In this document: positions 9,754-17,918 of the stretch, piece by piece
Layout of the letters: every line of letters starts with the position of its first letter
How positions within the stretch are numbered: position 1 is the first letter of the stretch
NCBI GenBank assembly: GCA_012719955.1
Contig: JAAXZI010000239.1
Coordinates: forward strand, 1 to 60,562
DNA: 60,562 nt
Source of the DNA: Phycisphaerae bacterium
GTDB taxonomy: Bacteria > Planctomycetota > Phycisphaerae > UBA1845 > PWPN01
Direction of reading: 5' to 3'
The notes under the pieces: generated by a model
The model's input: only the letters and a program-made list of their open reading frames with translations
Told to the model about the DNA's origin: nothing
The model's database searches: none
Program-made: the position numbers and the translations under genes

Positions 9754-10877
9754 GCGAACGAACCGCCACCAGCAATCCGAGTGCGTATCAGCGGGCGATG
9801 ATGGATGAGTACTTCGCCAACGTCCGCCGGTTGACCCGCATTCCCTTCCTGTGGGAGCACGCCCAGCGCGTGCGCAAGGGCGCGTCGCCTTGCGAGGTGG
9901 TCTACGAAGAGGACAACCTCAAGGTGCTGCACTATCTGAGCGACTCGGAACCTCATTACGCCACGCCGCTGGTGTTCGTGTTCGCGCTGGTGAACCGGCC
10001 GTACATCCTCGATCTCAAGCCCGGCAAGAGCGTGGTCGAACATTTCGTCAAGCGCGGGTTCGACACCTACCTCATCGACTGGGGGGTGCCCACTTACGCC
10101 GATCGTCACCTGGGGCTTGAAGACTACATCGACGGCTACATGCTCAACGTCGTGGACCACATCCGCCAGCGCACCGAATCCGAGCAGGTCAGCATCCTGG
10201 GGTACTGCATGGGCGGGGCCATGAGCGCGATGTTCACGTCGCTCTATCCGGATCGGGTCAGGAACCTGATCCTCATGGCGGCCGGAATCGACTTTGAAGG
10301 GCGCGAAGGCCTTCTGAATGTCTGGACGGACCAGAAGTACTTCGATGTGGATCGCTTTGTGGACACGTACGGAAACTGCCCGGCCGAATTTCTCCAGGCC
10401 ACTTTCCTGCTGCTCAAGCCGATCCAGAACCTCATCGAGAAACCGATCAACTTCTTCGAGCGCCTTGATGACGAGAGTTACATCGATGACTTCTTCGCGA
10501 TGGAAACGTGGCTGAACGACAATATTCCTGTTCCGGGCGAGGTGTATCGACAGTTTACGAAGTATCTCTACCAGCAGAACCTCCTGGTCAAGGGGCAGAT
10601 GCCGGTGGGACGGCGCATCGTGAACCTCAAGAACATCGTCTGCCCGGTACTGAACCTGATGGCGGAGAGGGACGACCTGGTTCCTTGTGGGCAGAGCCTG
10701 CCGTTCAACGATCTGGTCGGCTCGCAGGATCGCAAGGCGATCACCTTCCGGGCCGGCCACATCGGCCTAGCCGTGGGCTCGCGAGCCCAGAAGGAGCTAT
10801 GGCCGTCGGTATGTGACTGGCTGGCGGTTCGTTCCGAGCCGGCCGGCGTGGCAGCGGCGACGTCGGGCGAAGAGTAG
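9750..10877 (+). CDS. phaC: Class III poly(3-hydroxyalkanoate) synthase PhaC
   Basis: Polymerises (R)-3-hydroxyacyl-CoA into PHA. Alpha/beta-hydrolase fold of 375 residues, the size of class III PhaC. The lipase-like box GYCMGG carries nucleophile Cys153; the general base Asp lies in AERDDLVP and the catalytic His in RAGHIGLAVG. PLVFVFALVNRPYILDL and the IDWGVP segment are conserved in the family. It overlaps phaE by four bases. A His/Asp/Cys triad and a PhaE partner together define class III rather than class I or IV. Confidence 0.95.
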   Translation: MSERTATSNPSAYQRAMMDEYFANVRRLTRIPFLWEHAQRVRKGASPCEVVYEEDNLKVLHYLSDSEPHYATPLVFVFALVNRPYILDLKPGKSVVEHFVKRGFDTYLIDWGVPTYADRHLGLEDYIDGYMLNVVDHIRQRTESEQVSILGYCMGGAMSAMFTSLYPDRVRNLILMAAGIDFEGREGLLNVWTDQKYFDVDRFVDTYGNCPAEFLQATFLLLKPIQNLIEKPINFFERLDDESYIDDFFAMETWLNDNIPVPGEVYRQFTKYLYQQNLLVKGQMPVGRRIVNLKNIVCPVLNLMAERDDLVPCGQSLPFNDLVGSQDRKAITFRAGHIGLAVGSRAQKELWPSVCDWLAVRSEPAGVAAATSGEE

Positions 10878-10956
10878 ACGTCAAGGCCGCAGCGGGTGGA
10901 GGTTGCACGGTAGTGAGGGACCCCTTCGGGTTCGGTTCCAGCCCCGGATCGGCGTG

Positions 10957-11328
10957 ATGAGCCCCACTTCGCCTTTCCGGGGCCTGTTTATTGGGGAAGA
11001 GGATCATCAGACACCTCGCCGGAATGTGATTGAACAAATACAGACGCTGATCGCGTCGGGCTGGGAGGTCGTGCTGGGCGTTGGCCTTACCCGGCCGTTC
11101 CGCAAGAGTGAGGATAGCGACGCCAAACACTGGCTGCAGGTGAACAATGTCTTCGTGCGCGCGAACCTGTTGTGGAGCTGGATAACCGCGCGTGATGGTC
11201 CGGCAGGAAAGATCGCGATTGGTGTGCCACGGCTGTTGAGCCGTGGTCCGGGATGCTCGACCTGCCGTCCCCACTGCTCAAGAGCAGTAGCACACACCGT
11301 GCGAAGAGCAGCGGCACACACCGTGTGA
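10957..11328 (+). CDS. Possible small protein of unknown function
   Basis: A 123-codon frame after phaC starting at ATG 10957. Its first 75 residues (for example IEQIQTLIASGWEVVLGVGL) have protein-like composition, but its 3' half runs into dispersed palindromic repeats, so the C-terminus looks non-conserved. No family recognised and no strong ribosome binding site. It may be a decayed gene. The rest of the 10878-11372 gap holds only those repeats. Confidence 0.25.
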   Translation: MSPTSPFRGLFIGEEDHQTPRRNVIEQIQTLIASGWEVVLGVGLTRPFRKSEDSDAKHWLQVNNVFVRANLLWSWITARDGPAGKIAIGVPRLLSRGPGCSTCRPHCSRAVAHTVRRAAAHTV

Positions 11329-11345
11329 AGAACGGGGCACAAACC
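11223..11345. repeat. Palindromic CACGGCT/AGCCGTG repeats and degenerate copies
   Basis: 11223-11247 contains CCACGGCTGTTGAGCCGTGG, a near-perfect palindrome, followed by degenerate GAGCAG-C-CACACACCGTG units up to 11345. The same family appears at 21970-22050, 51822-51876 and 53432-53452. It sits between the convergent 3' ends of phaC and znuB. Confidence 0.65.
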
Positions 11346-11372
11346 GTGTGGCGGGGGGGCACTGGTTTCGGC

Positions 11373-12281
11373 TCATGCCCGCCGGGCGACAAAGCTCAGG
11401 GCGAAGAGCAGGGCCGCCGTCAGCACGATCGCCGCGCCGGTGCTCATGTTGTGCAGGTACGGCGAGTACGAGGCCAGCGTGCCGGAGATCGCGCTGGCCA
11501 GCCCGAAGACGATCGCCCAGCGGAGCATACCGCCGGCATTAGCCGCCACATTGCGGGCGGCGGCGGCCGGCACCACCAGCAGGGCGGTCACCAGCAGGAT
11601 GCCGGCGGTGCGAATCGAAACGGTTACCACCAGGGCCAGCACCACCGCGAACAGATAATCGTACAGCCGTACGCGGATGCCCCGGCTGTGGGCCAGCTCC
11701 GCGTTCAATCCCAGCATCAGCATGGAGTTAAAGCCCAGCCCCGCAAAGACCAGCACCACGCCGGCCAGCAGGGCGGTCAGCCCGAGATCCGCGGCGTCGA
11801 GCGTGAGAATGTCACCGTACAGGTAACGCTGGAAATCGGCCGTCCGGCTGCCGCTGCTGGTCACGATGGCGATGCCCAGGGCCACCACCGCGCTGAAAAA
11901 CACCCCGATCACGGTATCGTTGGAGAGGCTGGTCCGTCGCCGAACCAGCGCAATCCCCAGCCCGACCAGCAGACCGAAGCCGATGAGCGAGAGGCGCGGA
12001 TAGAAGGGGTCGTCGCCCGGAAGGCTGAAAAATTCATTGAGCAGCAGGCCGATGGCCACGCCCGCGAAAGCGGAATGGGAGATGGCGTCGGAGAAGAAGG
12101 CCATACGGAAATTGACCACCTTCACGCCCATGACCGCGCAGATGGGCGCCAGCAGCAGGCACTCGATCAAGGCCCGAACCATGAAGGTTTGCTGAGCCCA
12201 CTCAAAAGGCAGACGGCCGAAAAACTGCTCGATCGTCGGCAGCCCACTCGTAGCCCACCAATTGAGAATATCGAGGTTCAT
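11373..12281 (-). CDS. znuB: Zinc/manganese-type ABC transporter permease (ZnuB-like)
   Basis: Integral membrane permease of the ABC-3 family, moving Zn2+ (or Mn2+) delivered by the solute-binding protein. 302 residues with about eight hydrophobic segments; MAFFSDAISHSAFAGVAIG and RTAGILLVTALLVVPAAAAR are family signatures. It is the last gene of the znuA-znuC-znuB order on the minus strand. A degenerate 7-bp repeat array (12297-12395) separates it from the ATPase gene, so its coupling to the operon may be weaker than that of the other two. Confidence 0.9.
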   Translation of the reverse strand: MNLDILNWWATSGLPTIEQFFGRLPFEWAQQTFMVRALIECLLLAPICAVMGVKVVNFRMAFFSDAISHSAFAGVAIGLLLNEFFSLPGDDPFYPRLSLIGFGLLVGLGIALVRRRTSLSNDTVIGVFFSAVVALGIAIVTSSGSRTADFQRYLYGDILTLDAADLGLTALLAGVVLVFAGLGFNSMLMLGLNAELAHSRGIRVRLYDYLFAVVLALVVTVSIRTAGILLVTALLVVPAAAARNVAANAGGMLRWAIVFGLASAISGTLASYSPYLHNMSTGAAIVLTAALLFALSFVARRA

Positions 12282-12296
12282 GCGGTCACCTGGTCT

Positions 12297-12395
12297 TGCG
12301 TGAGAAGGTGCGAAAGTGAGAAAGTGCCAAAGTGTGAAAGTGAGATCGTGCCAAGGTGCGAAAGTGAAAACGTGCGAACGTGTGGAAGTGAGAAG
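12297..12395. repeat. Degenerate heptamer-like tandem array inside the znu operon
   Basis: About 100 bases made of variations on GTGAGAA/AGTGCGA with roughly 7-8 base periodicity. It lies in the noncoding gap between the ATPase and permease genes, inside the apparent operon. Related arrays occur at 54444-54480, 54645-54715, 56645-56760 and 57425-57515. Confidence 0.7.
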
Positions 12396-12515
12396 GCTAT
12401 CTCGCGCACGTTGGCCCGTCGGAGAATCGAACTGAGAATCGAACGTTTGCAGTCCGTTCTTGCCGGGTCCCCGGCCCGGCCGCTGCTGAGGCGTGGAGCT
12501 CTCCGAGTAGAAGCG

Positions 12516-13304
12516 TCACTGGTGCTTGTGATCATGTGCGTGCCCCTCATGTTCCCCGGTATGCCCGTAAAGGGCGGCATCTTGGCGATAAAGAGCTTTC
12601 AGGTTGTCAGCCGTCAGCGTCTCCACAGTGGCGCCCTGGCACTGCACGGTCTGGTTCAGGCATAAGACGTATTGGGTGTGCTGAGTGACGATGCTCAGAT
12701 CATGGCTGACCAGCAGCATCGTGTAGCGGCCCTCTTTCTGGAGGGAGCCCAGCAGATCGCAGAACAGTTCTTCACCGGCGATGTCCACGCCGGAGACGGG
12801 CTCGTCGAGCAGCAGGATGTCCGGCTCCGTGGTCAGCGCCAACGCCAGGAGGACGCGCTGCAGCTCGCCGCCCGAGAGCGTCCCCAGCCGCCGATCGCCC
12901 CAGCCGCCTCCGCCCACCCGGGCCAGACATTGCTCGGCCATGCGCCGCGCCTTCCGGCTATAGCCGAGCCAGACCGGCCGGCGCTGCAGTCCGCCGCAGA
13001 GCAGATCGTACACGGACATGGGCATCCCGCGGTCGAAATCCAGCCGCTGGGGCACGTAGGCGATCCGCAACGGCCGGCCCGTGGAGGCCTGCCCCACGCG
13101 GATGGTCCCGGTGTAAGGCACCAGCCCCAGAATGGCCCGCAGGAGCGTGGTCTTGCCGGCGCCGTTCGGGCCGATAATGGCGTTCAGTTGCCCCACGGCC
13201 GGCTCGAAGGACACATTGGTCAACACCTGCGTCTCGCCCAGCGTAACCGAGACGTTCTGGATGCGAAGGGCAAAATCGGTCGCAGGTTCGGCGATGGTTT
13301 TCAT
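12516..13304 (-). CDS. znuC: Zinc/manganese-type ABC transporter ATP-binding protein (ZnuC-like)
   Basis: Cytoplasmic ATPase driving the metal transporter. 262 residues with Walker A GPNGAGKT, signature LSGGE, Walker B ILLLDEP and switch His in LLVSHDLS. The C-terminus ends in a metal-binding-looking tail HTGEHEGHAHDHKHQ, which fits a zinc system. Its ATG overlaps the znuA stop by four bases (ATGA, 13304-13301), so the two are translationally coupled. The permease gene follows after a 230-base gap containing repeats. Confidence 0.93.
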   Translation of the reverse strand: MKTIAEPATDFALRIQNVSVTLGETQVLTNVSFEPAVGQLNAIIGPNGAGKTTLLRAILGLVPYTGTIRVGQASTGRPLRIAYVPQRLDFDRGMPMSVYDLLCGGLQRRPVWLGYSRKARRMAEQCLARVGGGGWGDRRLGTLSGGELQRVLLALALTTEPDILLLDEPVSGVDIAGEELFCDLLGSLQKEGRYTMLLVSHDLSIVTQHTQYVLCLNQTVQCQGATVETLTADNLKALYRQDAALYGHTGEHEGHAHDHKHQ

Positions 13305-14386
13305 GGGTTATTCCCCAGGGCCTGTTGGAGCGTCTTCAGGTTCTCTTCCATCACCTGCTCATAGGAGTCAGCGGCCGGTTGGCCTTTCAAATAGTTGAAG
13401 GGGTTCAGCGGATAGGCCGGCACCCCGGTCTGCTCGGCCAGGCTTTGGGCCACAGCCGACGAATAGGCCGGCTCGTAGAAGATGGCCGCCACCTGCTGCT
13501 TCTGGATGGTACCAACCAGTTCGCGCATTTGATGAGCGGAAATGCCTGCGTCCGGTTCGACGGTCAGGGTGGCCACCACATTCAGATCGAGATCGCGGGC
13601 CAGGTAGGCAAAGGCATCGTGAAACGTGACGATGTTGCGGTTTTTGAAGCCGCCGGCGGCCTCGCGCATCCGACCGGCCAGGGCTTCCAGCCTTTTCGCG
13701 TAGCGCTCCGCATTGGCCAGATAGTGGTCCGCTCTCTGATGGTCGGCCGCGGCCAGCTTCCGGCCCAGCGTGCGCACTTCCCGGGCCGCCTGATCCGGCG
13801 AAACCCAGACATGCGGGTTGAAATGGCCGTGATGATGATGCTTGTGGGGGGCGTCAACTTCCGCGTGACCCTCGGCATGATCGTGACCTTCGGCATGATC
13901 GTGACCTTCGGAATGGTCGTGAGCATCGGAATGGTCGTGGGCATGGGCATGGTCGTCCGCCCCGGCGTGCTCCCCGCATTCATGATCGGCTTCCAGGGGC
14001 GTGACGTCGTCCGCGATGGTCAGCACATGCCCGGAGGGTTTTCCGGTCAGCAGCGACTCCAGGAACGGCTCAGCATCCAACCCGTTGGCAATGATCAGAT
14101 CGGCGCGGTTCACGCGGACCATGTCTCGCGGACGGAGGGAGTAGTCGTGCGGACAGCCCAGCTCCGGCGAGAGCAGCATTTCCACTTCCACCCCGGGCGC
14201 GTCGCCCACCACGTTTAAGGTGAAGACGTACACCGGCAGGAAGCTGCACAGGATTTTCAGGCGACCGTCGTTCTGCTCGGGCCGGCGGGAACTGGCTACC
14301 AGGCTGGCCACCACCAGGAAAGCTATGCCGAGCATCAGGATCAGAAGCCCCCGACGCTTAGCGGGGGCGGGGTCTGAGGGCGCCAT
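13301..14386 (-). CDS. znuA: Zinc ABC transporter substrate-binding protein (ZnuA-like)
   Basis: Membrane-anchored zinc-binding protein outside the cytoplasm. ATG at 14386 with GGAG upstream gives 361 residues; the frame from 14470 is longer but less supported. An N-terminal hydrophobic segment (about 11-32) is a signal anchor. The cluster A-1 fold is visible: LGCPHDY, NPHVWVSP and FHDAFAYLARD, each with a ligand His. The central loop is extremely His/Asp-rich (HDH repeats), typical of zinc rather than manganese proteins. The loop is coded by an 18-bp tandem repeat. A palindrome overlies its predicted promoter. Confidence 0.93.
   Translation of the reverse strand: MAPSDPAPAKRRGLLILMLGIAFLVVASLVASSRRPEQNDGRLKILCSFLPVYVFTLNVVGDAPGVEVEMLLSPELGCPHDYSLRPRDMVRVNRADLIIANGLDAEPFLESLLTGKPSGHVLTIADDVTPLEADHECGEHAGADDHAHAHDHSDAHDHSEGHDHAEGHDHAEGHAEVDAPHKHHHHGHFNPHVWVSPDQAAREVRTLGRKLAAADHQRADHYLANAERYAKRLEALAGRMREAAGGFKNRNIVTFHDAFAYLARDLDLNVVATLTVEPDAGISAHQMRELVGTIQKQQVAAIFYEPAYSSAVAQSLAEQTGVPAYPLNPFNYLKGQPAADSYEQVMEENLKTLQQALGNNP
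13865..13954. repeat. Five 18-bp tandem repeats coding the His-rich loop of ZnuA
   Basis: Units at 13865-13882, 13883-13900, 13901-13918, 13919-13936 and 13937-13954; units 1 and 2 differ by one base, later ones diverge. Each adds one six-residue HDH-containing block, so copy-number change would alter the metal-binding loop without shifting the frame. Confidence 0.85.
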
Positions 14387-14487
14387 ATCACACACTCCAT
14401 AGCAAGCGATGGTTGGTTCCAAAACCCCCGCGCGGCCGGTCCGCCGACCGCCTGGCTGACGGCGAGGCACCAGCCTCCCGTCAGCGT

Positions 14488-14504
14488 GTCATACGTTGTA
14501 TGAC
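14488..14504. promoter_or_regulatory. Palindromic operator at the znuA transcription start
   Basis: GTCATACGTTGTATGAC has perfect 7-bp arms around a 3-bp centre. It lies just downstream of the -10 of the predicted znuA promoter, so a bound protein would block initiation. It does not match well-known Zur boxes; the adjacent RHH protein is the obvious candidate binder (inference). Confidence 0.6.
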
Positions 14505-14505
14505 T

Positions 14506-14533
14506 ATCCTAATCTATTGTATTACGTCGTCAA
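14506..14533 (-). promoter_or_regulatory. Predicted promoter of the znuA operon
   Basis: Minus strand: TTGACG (14533-14528), a 16-base spacer and TAGGAT (14511-14506). Transcription would begin near 14499, inside the palindrome 14488-14504, leaving a leader of about 113 bases to the ATG at 14386. Confidence 0.5.
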
Positions 14534-14661
14534 CGGGCGAGCGGTTTGGCCCCTGGCCCCGGGACGGCTGGACGTCAGGCTTGAGCTGTGGTTATTGTTA
14601 CGGTCGGCATTTGCTGCGTGCGGGGCCACCGGCACGTGGATCAGGCATTACAATATCGGTA

Positions 14662-14988
14662 TCAGTGCCCGTGCTCGTGCTCGTCGCAGTGCGGGCAGAT
14701 GAAACGGCCCCGGTTTCGAGTCTTTAGTTCCTGCTTGACGACATCGGTCGGGTACTCGTAATGGCAGCAGGTGCATTCGATCGATTCGAACTGCGGGATC
14801 CTGGATTGGAGCCACTCCACGATGAGTTGTGGCAGTACGCCCCGGCCCCGGCAGAAGGGGCAGACGGTGTGGAACCGCTGGAGAATGGCATCTCGGATAA
14901 AGGTTGATTTGTCTGGGAGACTGTTGAGGATCTCGGCCAAATGCTGATCGACGCGGAACGAGACGACGGTCTGTTTCTGTTCTGCCAT
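14662..14988 (-). CDS. Ribbon-helix-helix protein with Cys-rich and His-rich metal-binding C-terminus; candidate zinc regulator
   Basis: A 108-residue protein; ATG at 14988 follows GAGGAG by six bases. Residues 6-39 (VVSFRVDQHLAEILNSLPD, then STFIRDAILQRF) form a CopG/MetJ/NikR-type ribbon-helix-helix DNA-binding domain. The rest has CPFC (43, 46), ECTCC (72, 74, 75) and CPHC (98, 101), and ends in HCDEHEHGH. This looks like a zinc ribbon plus a His tail. It lies directly upstream of znuA on the same strand, beside a perfect palindrome. A metal-responsive regulator analogous in concept to NikR is the natural inference; no known zinc regulator has this layout to my knowledge. Confidence 0.8.
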   Translation of the reverse strand: MAEQKQTVVSFRVDQHLAEILNSLPDKSTFIRDAILQRFHTVCPFCRGRGVLPQLIVEWLQSRIPQFESIECTCCHYEYPTDVVKQELKTRNRGRFICPHCDEHEHGH

Positions 14989-15143
14989 GTGCGGCTCCTC
15001 GGTGGCCGGATGGACCCGGCGGCGTCGCCTGGGCGGCCAGGTTATTATGGCGACGGTGTTTCGGTGCGGCAACCGGGGAAGTCCCGGGGGCGGGAAGTCT
15101 GGAGGCATCAGGTTGGCGGATTGGGCCGCCGGCCCGGCAGACA

Positions 15144-15419
15144 ATGAAACCGATGTTAGCGGAATTCCAGATATTCGCCACTTTCCGATGGCTGCTGGCC
15201 ATTGCCTGCACCATCTATACCGTTATTGTGATGGGGCAGACCTTGCGGGCATGGCTGGTCTATTTCATGAGCGACCGGCACTGCAAGATTCTTGGTCGGT
15301 ACACGATGACTCTGCTGTTGCGGGTCCGGCTGAAGCAGTTTGCCTGGGAGCTGACCCAGATCGGGGTCCTCCTGGGAGCGTTGTTCCTGCTGGTGTATGC
15401 CCATGGGTGGCTGGAGTAA
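15144..15419 (+). CDS. Small membrane protein of unknown function
   Basis: 91 residues with two hydrophobic helices (about 15-38 and 70-88) separated by a basic loop (RVRLK). No family recognised. It overlaps the next gene by 23 bases and appears to be the first gene of a tight three-gene cassette (15144-16799). It is transcribed divergently from the RHH regulator gene. Confidence 0.7.
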   Translation: MKPMLAEFQIFATFRWLLAIACTIYTVIVMGQTLRAWLVYFMSDRHCKILGRYTMTLLLRVRLKQFAWELTQIGVLLGALFLLVYAHGWLE

Positions 15420-16338
15420 ACGCGTGGAACGGGTGAAAAGCGAGGATGTGAAGAAGACGCTGGCCATCAGCGAGTTGCCGATCGATGAGTTGATCGACTA
15501 CGGCAAGCAGCTCGGGCTCGAACTGAACGCCAAAATGGGGCACGGCGAACTGTTGCGCAGGGTTCGTGAGCGACAGGAATTGCTCATTGAGCTGGACAAG
15601 GACGCCTTGCTGGACATTGTGGTCTGGGCCCGTCGCCCGGTGCGGCAGTCGGCCAGCAAGGAGCAGCTTGCCAAGGAGATCGCCGCCGTCAAGAAAATGG
15701 ATTTCGCACAGCTCAGCGACAGGGGCCTGCGGGCGCTGGCCCGGCTGCGCGGTATACCCGTTGACCGGATGGCTCCCCGGGCGGAGATCGAGAAGGCCAT
15801 GCGGCTCAGCGAACCTCTCTGGGACATGGTGCGCCGCAAGCGTCGGGAAATGCTGGGCTCGCTCATCAGCAAGATGATCGACAGCGAAACGTGCCCGCAG
15901 GAAGGGGAAGGGGAGGAGTACAAGTTTCTGCCCGAAGACAAGGGGGTGCCCAGCCTGCGCGAGCAGATCGCCGAGGAGGGCGTCGTGGGCGGCATTGCCC
16001 GGCGGATTCGGGGCGCGGCGGATGACTATGTGCGCGAAAAGCTCGACGAGATCGAGCTCCGCATCGATCGCAAGCTGGATGAGATTGATAGACGGCTGGC
16101 CGAATGGCGCGACCGTGAAATTGCCAATCGCCTGAAGATCATCAAGATCACCCTGGTGGCCTCGGTTATTGTGGCTTTGCTCAGCCTCGGGTATGATCTC
16201 TTGATGAAATCCCGTAGCCAGGAGCGCGGCGCCCTGGAACCGGACCCCGGGGCCGGCACCGCAATCACATGGGTGGCTGACCGTGCGGCGGAGCCGCCGG
16301 ATCAAAACAGGATGCGTGAAACATGTACGAACACCTGA
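15397..16338 (+). CDS. Membrane-anchored coiled-coil protein with Rho-N/SAP-like helical repeats
   Basis: 313 residues, not assigned to a named family. The N-terminal half contains repeated helix-extended loop-helix units (ISELPIDELIDYGKQLGLEL near 24, and FAQLSDRGLRALARLRGIPV further on), resembling Rho N-terminal or SAP/LEM folds that bind nucleic acid. A long charged coiled coil (YVREKLDEIELRIDRKLDEI) leads to one C-terminal transmembrane segment (about 248-266). It overlaps both neighbours (23 and 16 bases), which implies a shared transcript and coupled translation. The start may be slightly downstream. Function unknown. Confidence 0.75.
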   Translation: MPMGGWSKRVERVKSEDVKKTLAISELPIDELIDYGKQLGLELNAKMGHGELLRRVRERQELLIELDKDALLDIVVWARRPVRQSASKEQLAKEIAAVKKMDFAQLSDRGLRALARLRGIPVDRMAPRAEIEKAMRLSEPLWDMVRRKRREMLGSLISKMIDSETCPQEGEGEEYKFLPEDKGVPSLREQIAEEGVVGGIARRIRGAADDYVREKLDEIELRIDRKLDEIDRRLAEWRDREIANRLKIIKITLVASVIVALLSLGYDLLMKSRSQERGALEPDPGAGTAITWVADRAAEPPDQNRMRETCTNT

Positions 16339-16799
16339 GCAGCCGTGTGGACCAGGTCATCAAGCTTGCGAACGCCATCGCGCGCGAATACGAGCAGGAG
16401 TACGTGGGCACGGAACACATCCTGCTCGCCATCTCCCGCGAGGGTACGGGCATCGGGGCCAGGATTCTTAACGCCCATGGAGCCAGCGAAGCCCGCATCC
16501 AGGAGGAGATCGACAAGCTGATCCGCTCCCGCTTGGAAGATACCTGGGTGTTTGGCCGGTTGCCGGGCTCCCCGCATTTCAAGAACGTGGTGGCCCGGGC
16601 CATTGAAGAGGCTCGCGCTCTGGGCAACAAGGAAGTCTGCACCGAGCATCTCCTGCTCGGCTTGCTGGCGGAGAAAGGGTGCACCGCCCATTCCGCCTTG
16701 CGCGCCCTGGGGCTTACCGCGCGGGCCGTGCGCGCGGATATCCAGGCCATCAAGGCCGGCAGCGACTGCGGCCGGGACACAGTCGCCGAACAATCCTGA
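16323..16799 (+). CDS. Stand-alone Clp N-terminal domain protein
   Basis: 158 residues made of the double Clp N-domain found at the head of ClpC/ClpA (first repeat with EYVGTEHILLAISREGTG, second with KEVCTEHLLLGLLAEKGCTA). No ATPase module follows. In ClpC these repeats bind adaptors and substrates, so a free copy could modulate Clp protease access. It is the last gene of the overlapping cassette with the membrane coiled-coil protein. Confidence 0.88.
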   Translation: MYEHLSSRVDQVIKLANAIAREYEQEYVGTEHILLAISREGTGIGARILNAHGASEARIQEEIDKLIRSRLEDTWVFGRLPGSPHFKNVVARAIEEARALGNKEVCTEHLLLGLLAEKGCTAHSALRALGLTARAVRADIQAIKAGSDCGRDTVAEQS

Positions 16800-16917
16800 T
16801 TTGAGATCGAACGTCCTTTCCGGTTTTACGATTCCACGCCGCGGCAGTTCCTTTCCGGGCTGATCAGCCTACGATTGCAGGAGAAGGGACACGCCGGTCT
16901 TTCGGGGAGATGGACGG

Positions 16918-17877
16918 ATGCCGCGGGATTCGAGCAGCGAAAACACCATTGCCATCATCGGGGCGGGCTCTGTCGGCGCGACGATCGCCTACGCGGCCAT
17001 GCTGCGAGGCCTCACCCCTCAGATCATCCTCAATGACGTGAACAAGGCCAAGTGCGCGGCCGAGGTCAAGGACCTCAATCACGGTCTGCGCTTTGTGCCC
17101 GCCGTTCGCGTTCGCGCGGGGAGCATCGAGGACTGCCGTGAGGCGGCCGTGGTGATCGTCACCGCGGGGGCCAAGCAGAAGCCGGGGCAGTCCCGGCTGG
17201 ACCTGGCCGCCTCCAACGTGCAGATGTTCCGAGAACTGATTCCCTCTATCGCCGCAGTCGCCCCCGAGGCGGTGCTGCTGATCGTCTCCAACCCCGTGGA
17301 CGTGCTGACCTACGCGGCGGTGAAACTGCACCCGGGTCCGCCCGGGCGGGTACTGGGTTCGGGCACGGTGTTGGACAGCTCGCGTTTCGTGACCCTCATT
17401 GCCGAGCGGGTCAACGTGTCGGTGCACAACGTGCACGCCTACATCGCCGGCGAGCACGGTGAGAGCGAATTGCCGCTCTGGTCCAGTGCCCACGTGGGCA
17501 ACATGCCGCTGCATGAATTCCATCCGGCCGGTCACCTCATGCTGACCGTCCGGGATCGCGCCGAGATCATCGCCAACGTGCGCGACGCCGCGGCCCAGAT
17601 CATCGAGGCCAAGGGGGCCACCAACTGGGCCATCGGCCTGGCGGTCGTGCGCATTGTGGATGCCATCCTGCGCAATGAAAATGCCGTGCTGACAGTCTCG
17701 CGTCTCCTGGAGAATTACCGGGGTATCAGCGACGTCTGCCTGTCGGTTCCGTGCCTGGTCAATCGCAACGGGGTCGGTGAACCGCTGCCGGTGGAAATGA
17801 GCGAGGATGAAGTAAAGGGTCTTCAGGCCTCAGCCGAGGTGCTCAAAACGGCGTGCCGTCAGGTGGGGCTGAGTTGA
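16918..17877 (+). CDS. ldh: L-lactate dehydrogenase
   Basis: NAD-dependent interconversion of pyruvate and lactate in the cytosol. 319 residues, Rossmann motif IGAGSVGATIAYA at the N-terminus, catalytic His in YIAGEHGESELPLWS, and NPVDV. The substrate-specificity loop reads AGAKQKPGQSRLDL: Gln at the discriminating position marks lactate rather than malate dehydrogenase, which usually has Arg there. The final GQ (usually GE) is a minor variation. It appears monocistronic; a Fic gene follows convergently. Confidence 0.9.
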   Translation: MPRDSSSENTIAIIGAGSVGATIAYAAMLRGLTPQIILNDVNKAKCAAEVKDLNHGLRFVPAVRVRAGSIEDCREAAVVIVTAGAKQKPGQSRLDLAASNVQMFRELIPSIAAVAPEAVLLIVSNPVDVLTYAAVKLHPGPPGRVLGSGTVLDSSRFVTLIAERVNVSVHNVHAYIAGEHGESELPLWSSAHVGNMPLHEFHPAGHLMLTVRDRAEIIANVRDAAAQIIEAKGATNWAIGLAVVRIVDAILRNENAVLTVSRLLENYRGISDVCLSVPCLVNRNGVGEPLPVEMSEDEVKGLQASAEVLKTACRQVGLS

Positions 17878-17918
17878 CAAGTCCGATAATGACAGCTCCG
17901 CAGTACGCGAGCCGAAGT

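Noticed and set aside
16323..16799. Fragment of a broken clpC gene
   Set aside because: The double N-domain is complete and ends cleanly with a stop; no ATPase remains downstream.
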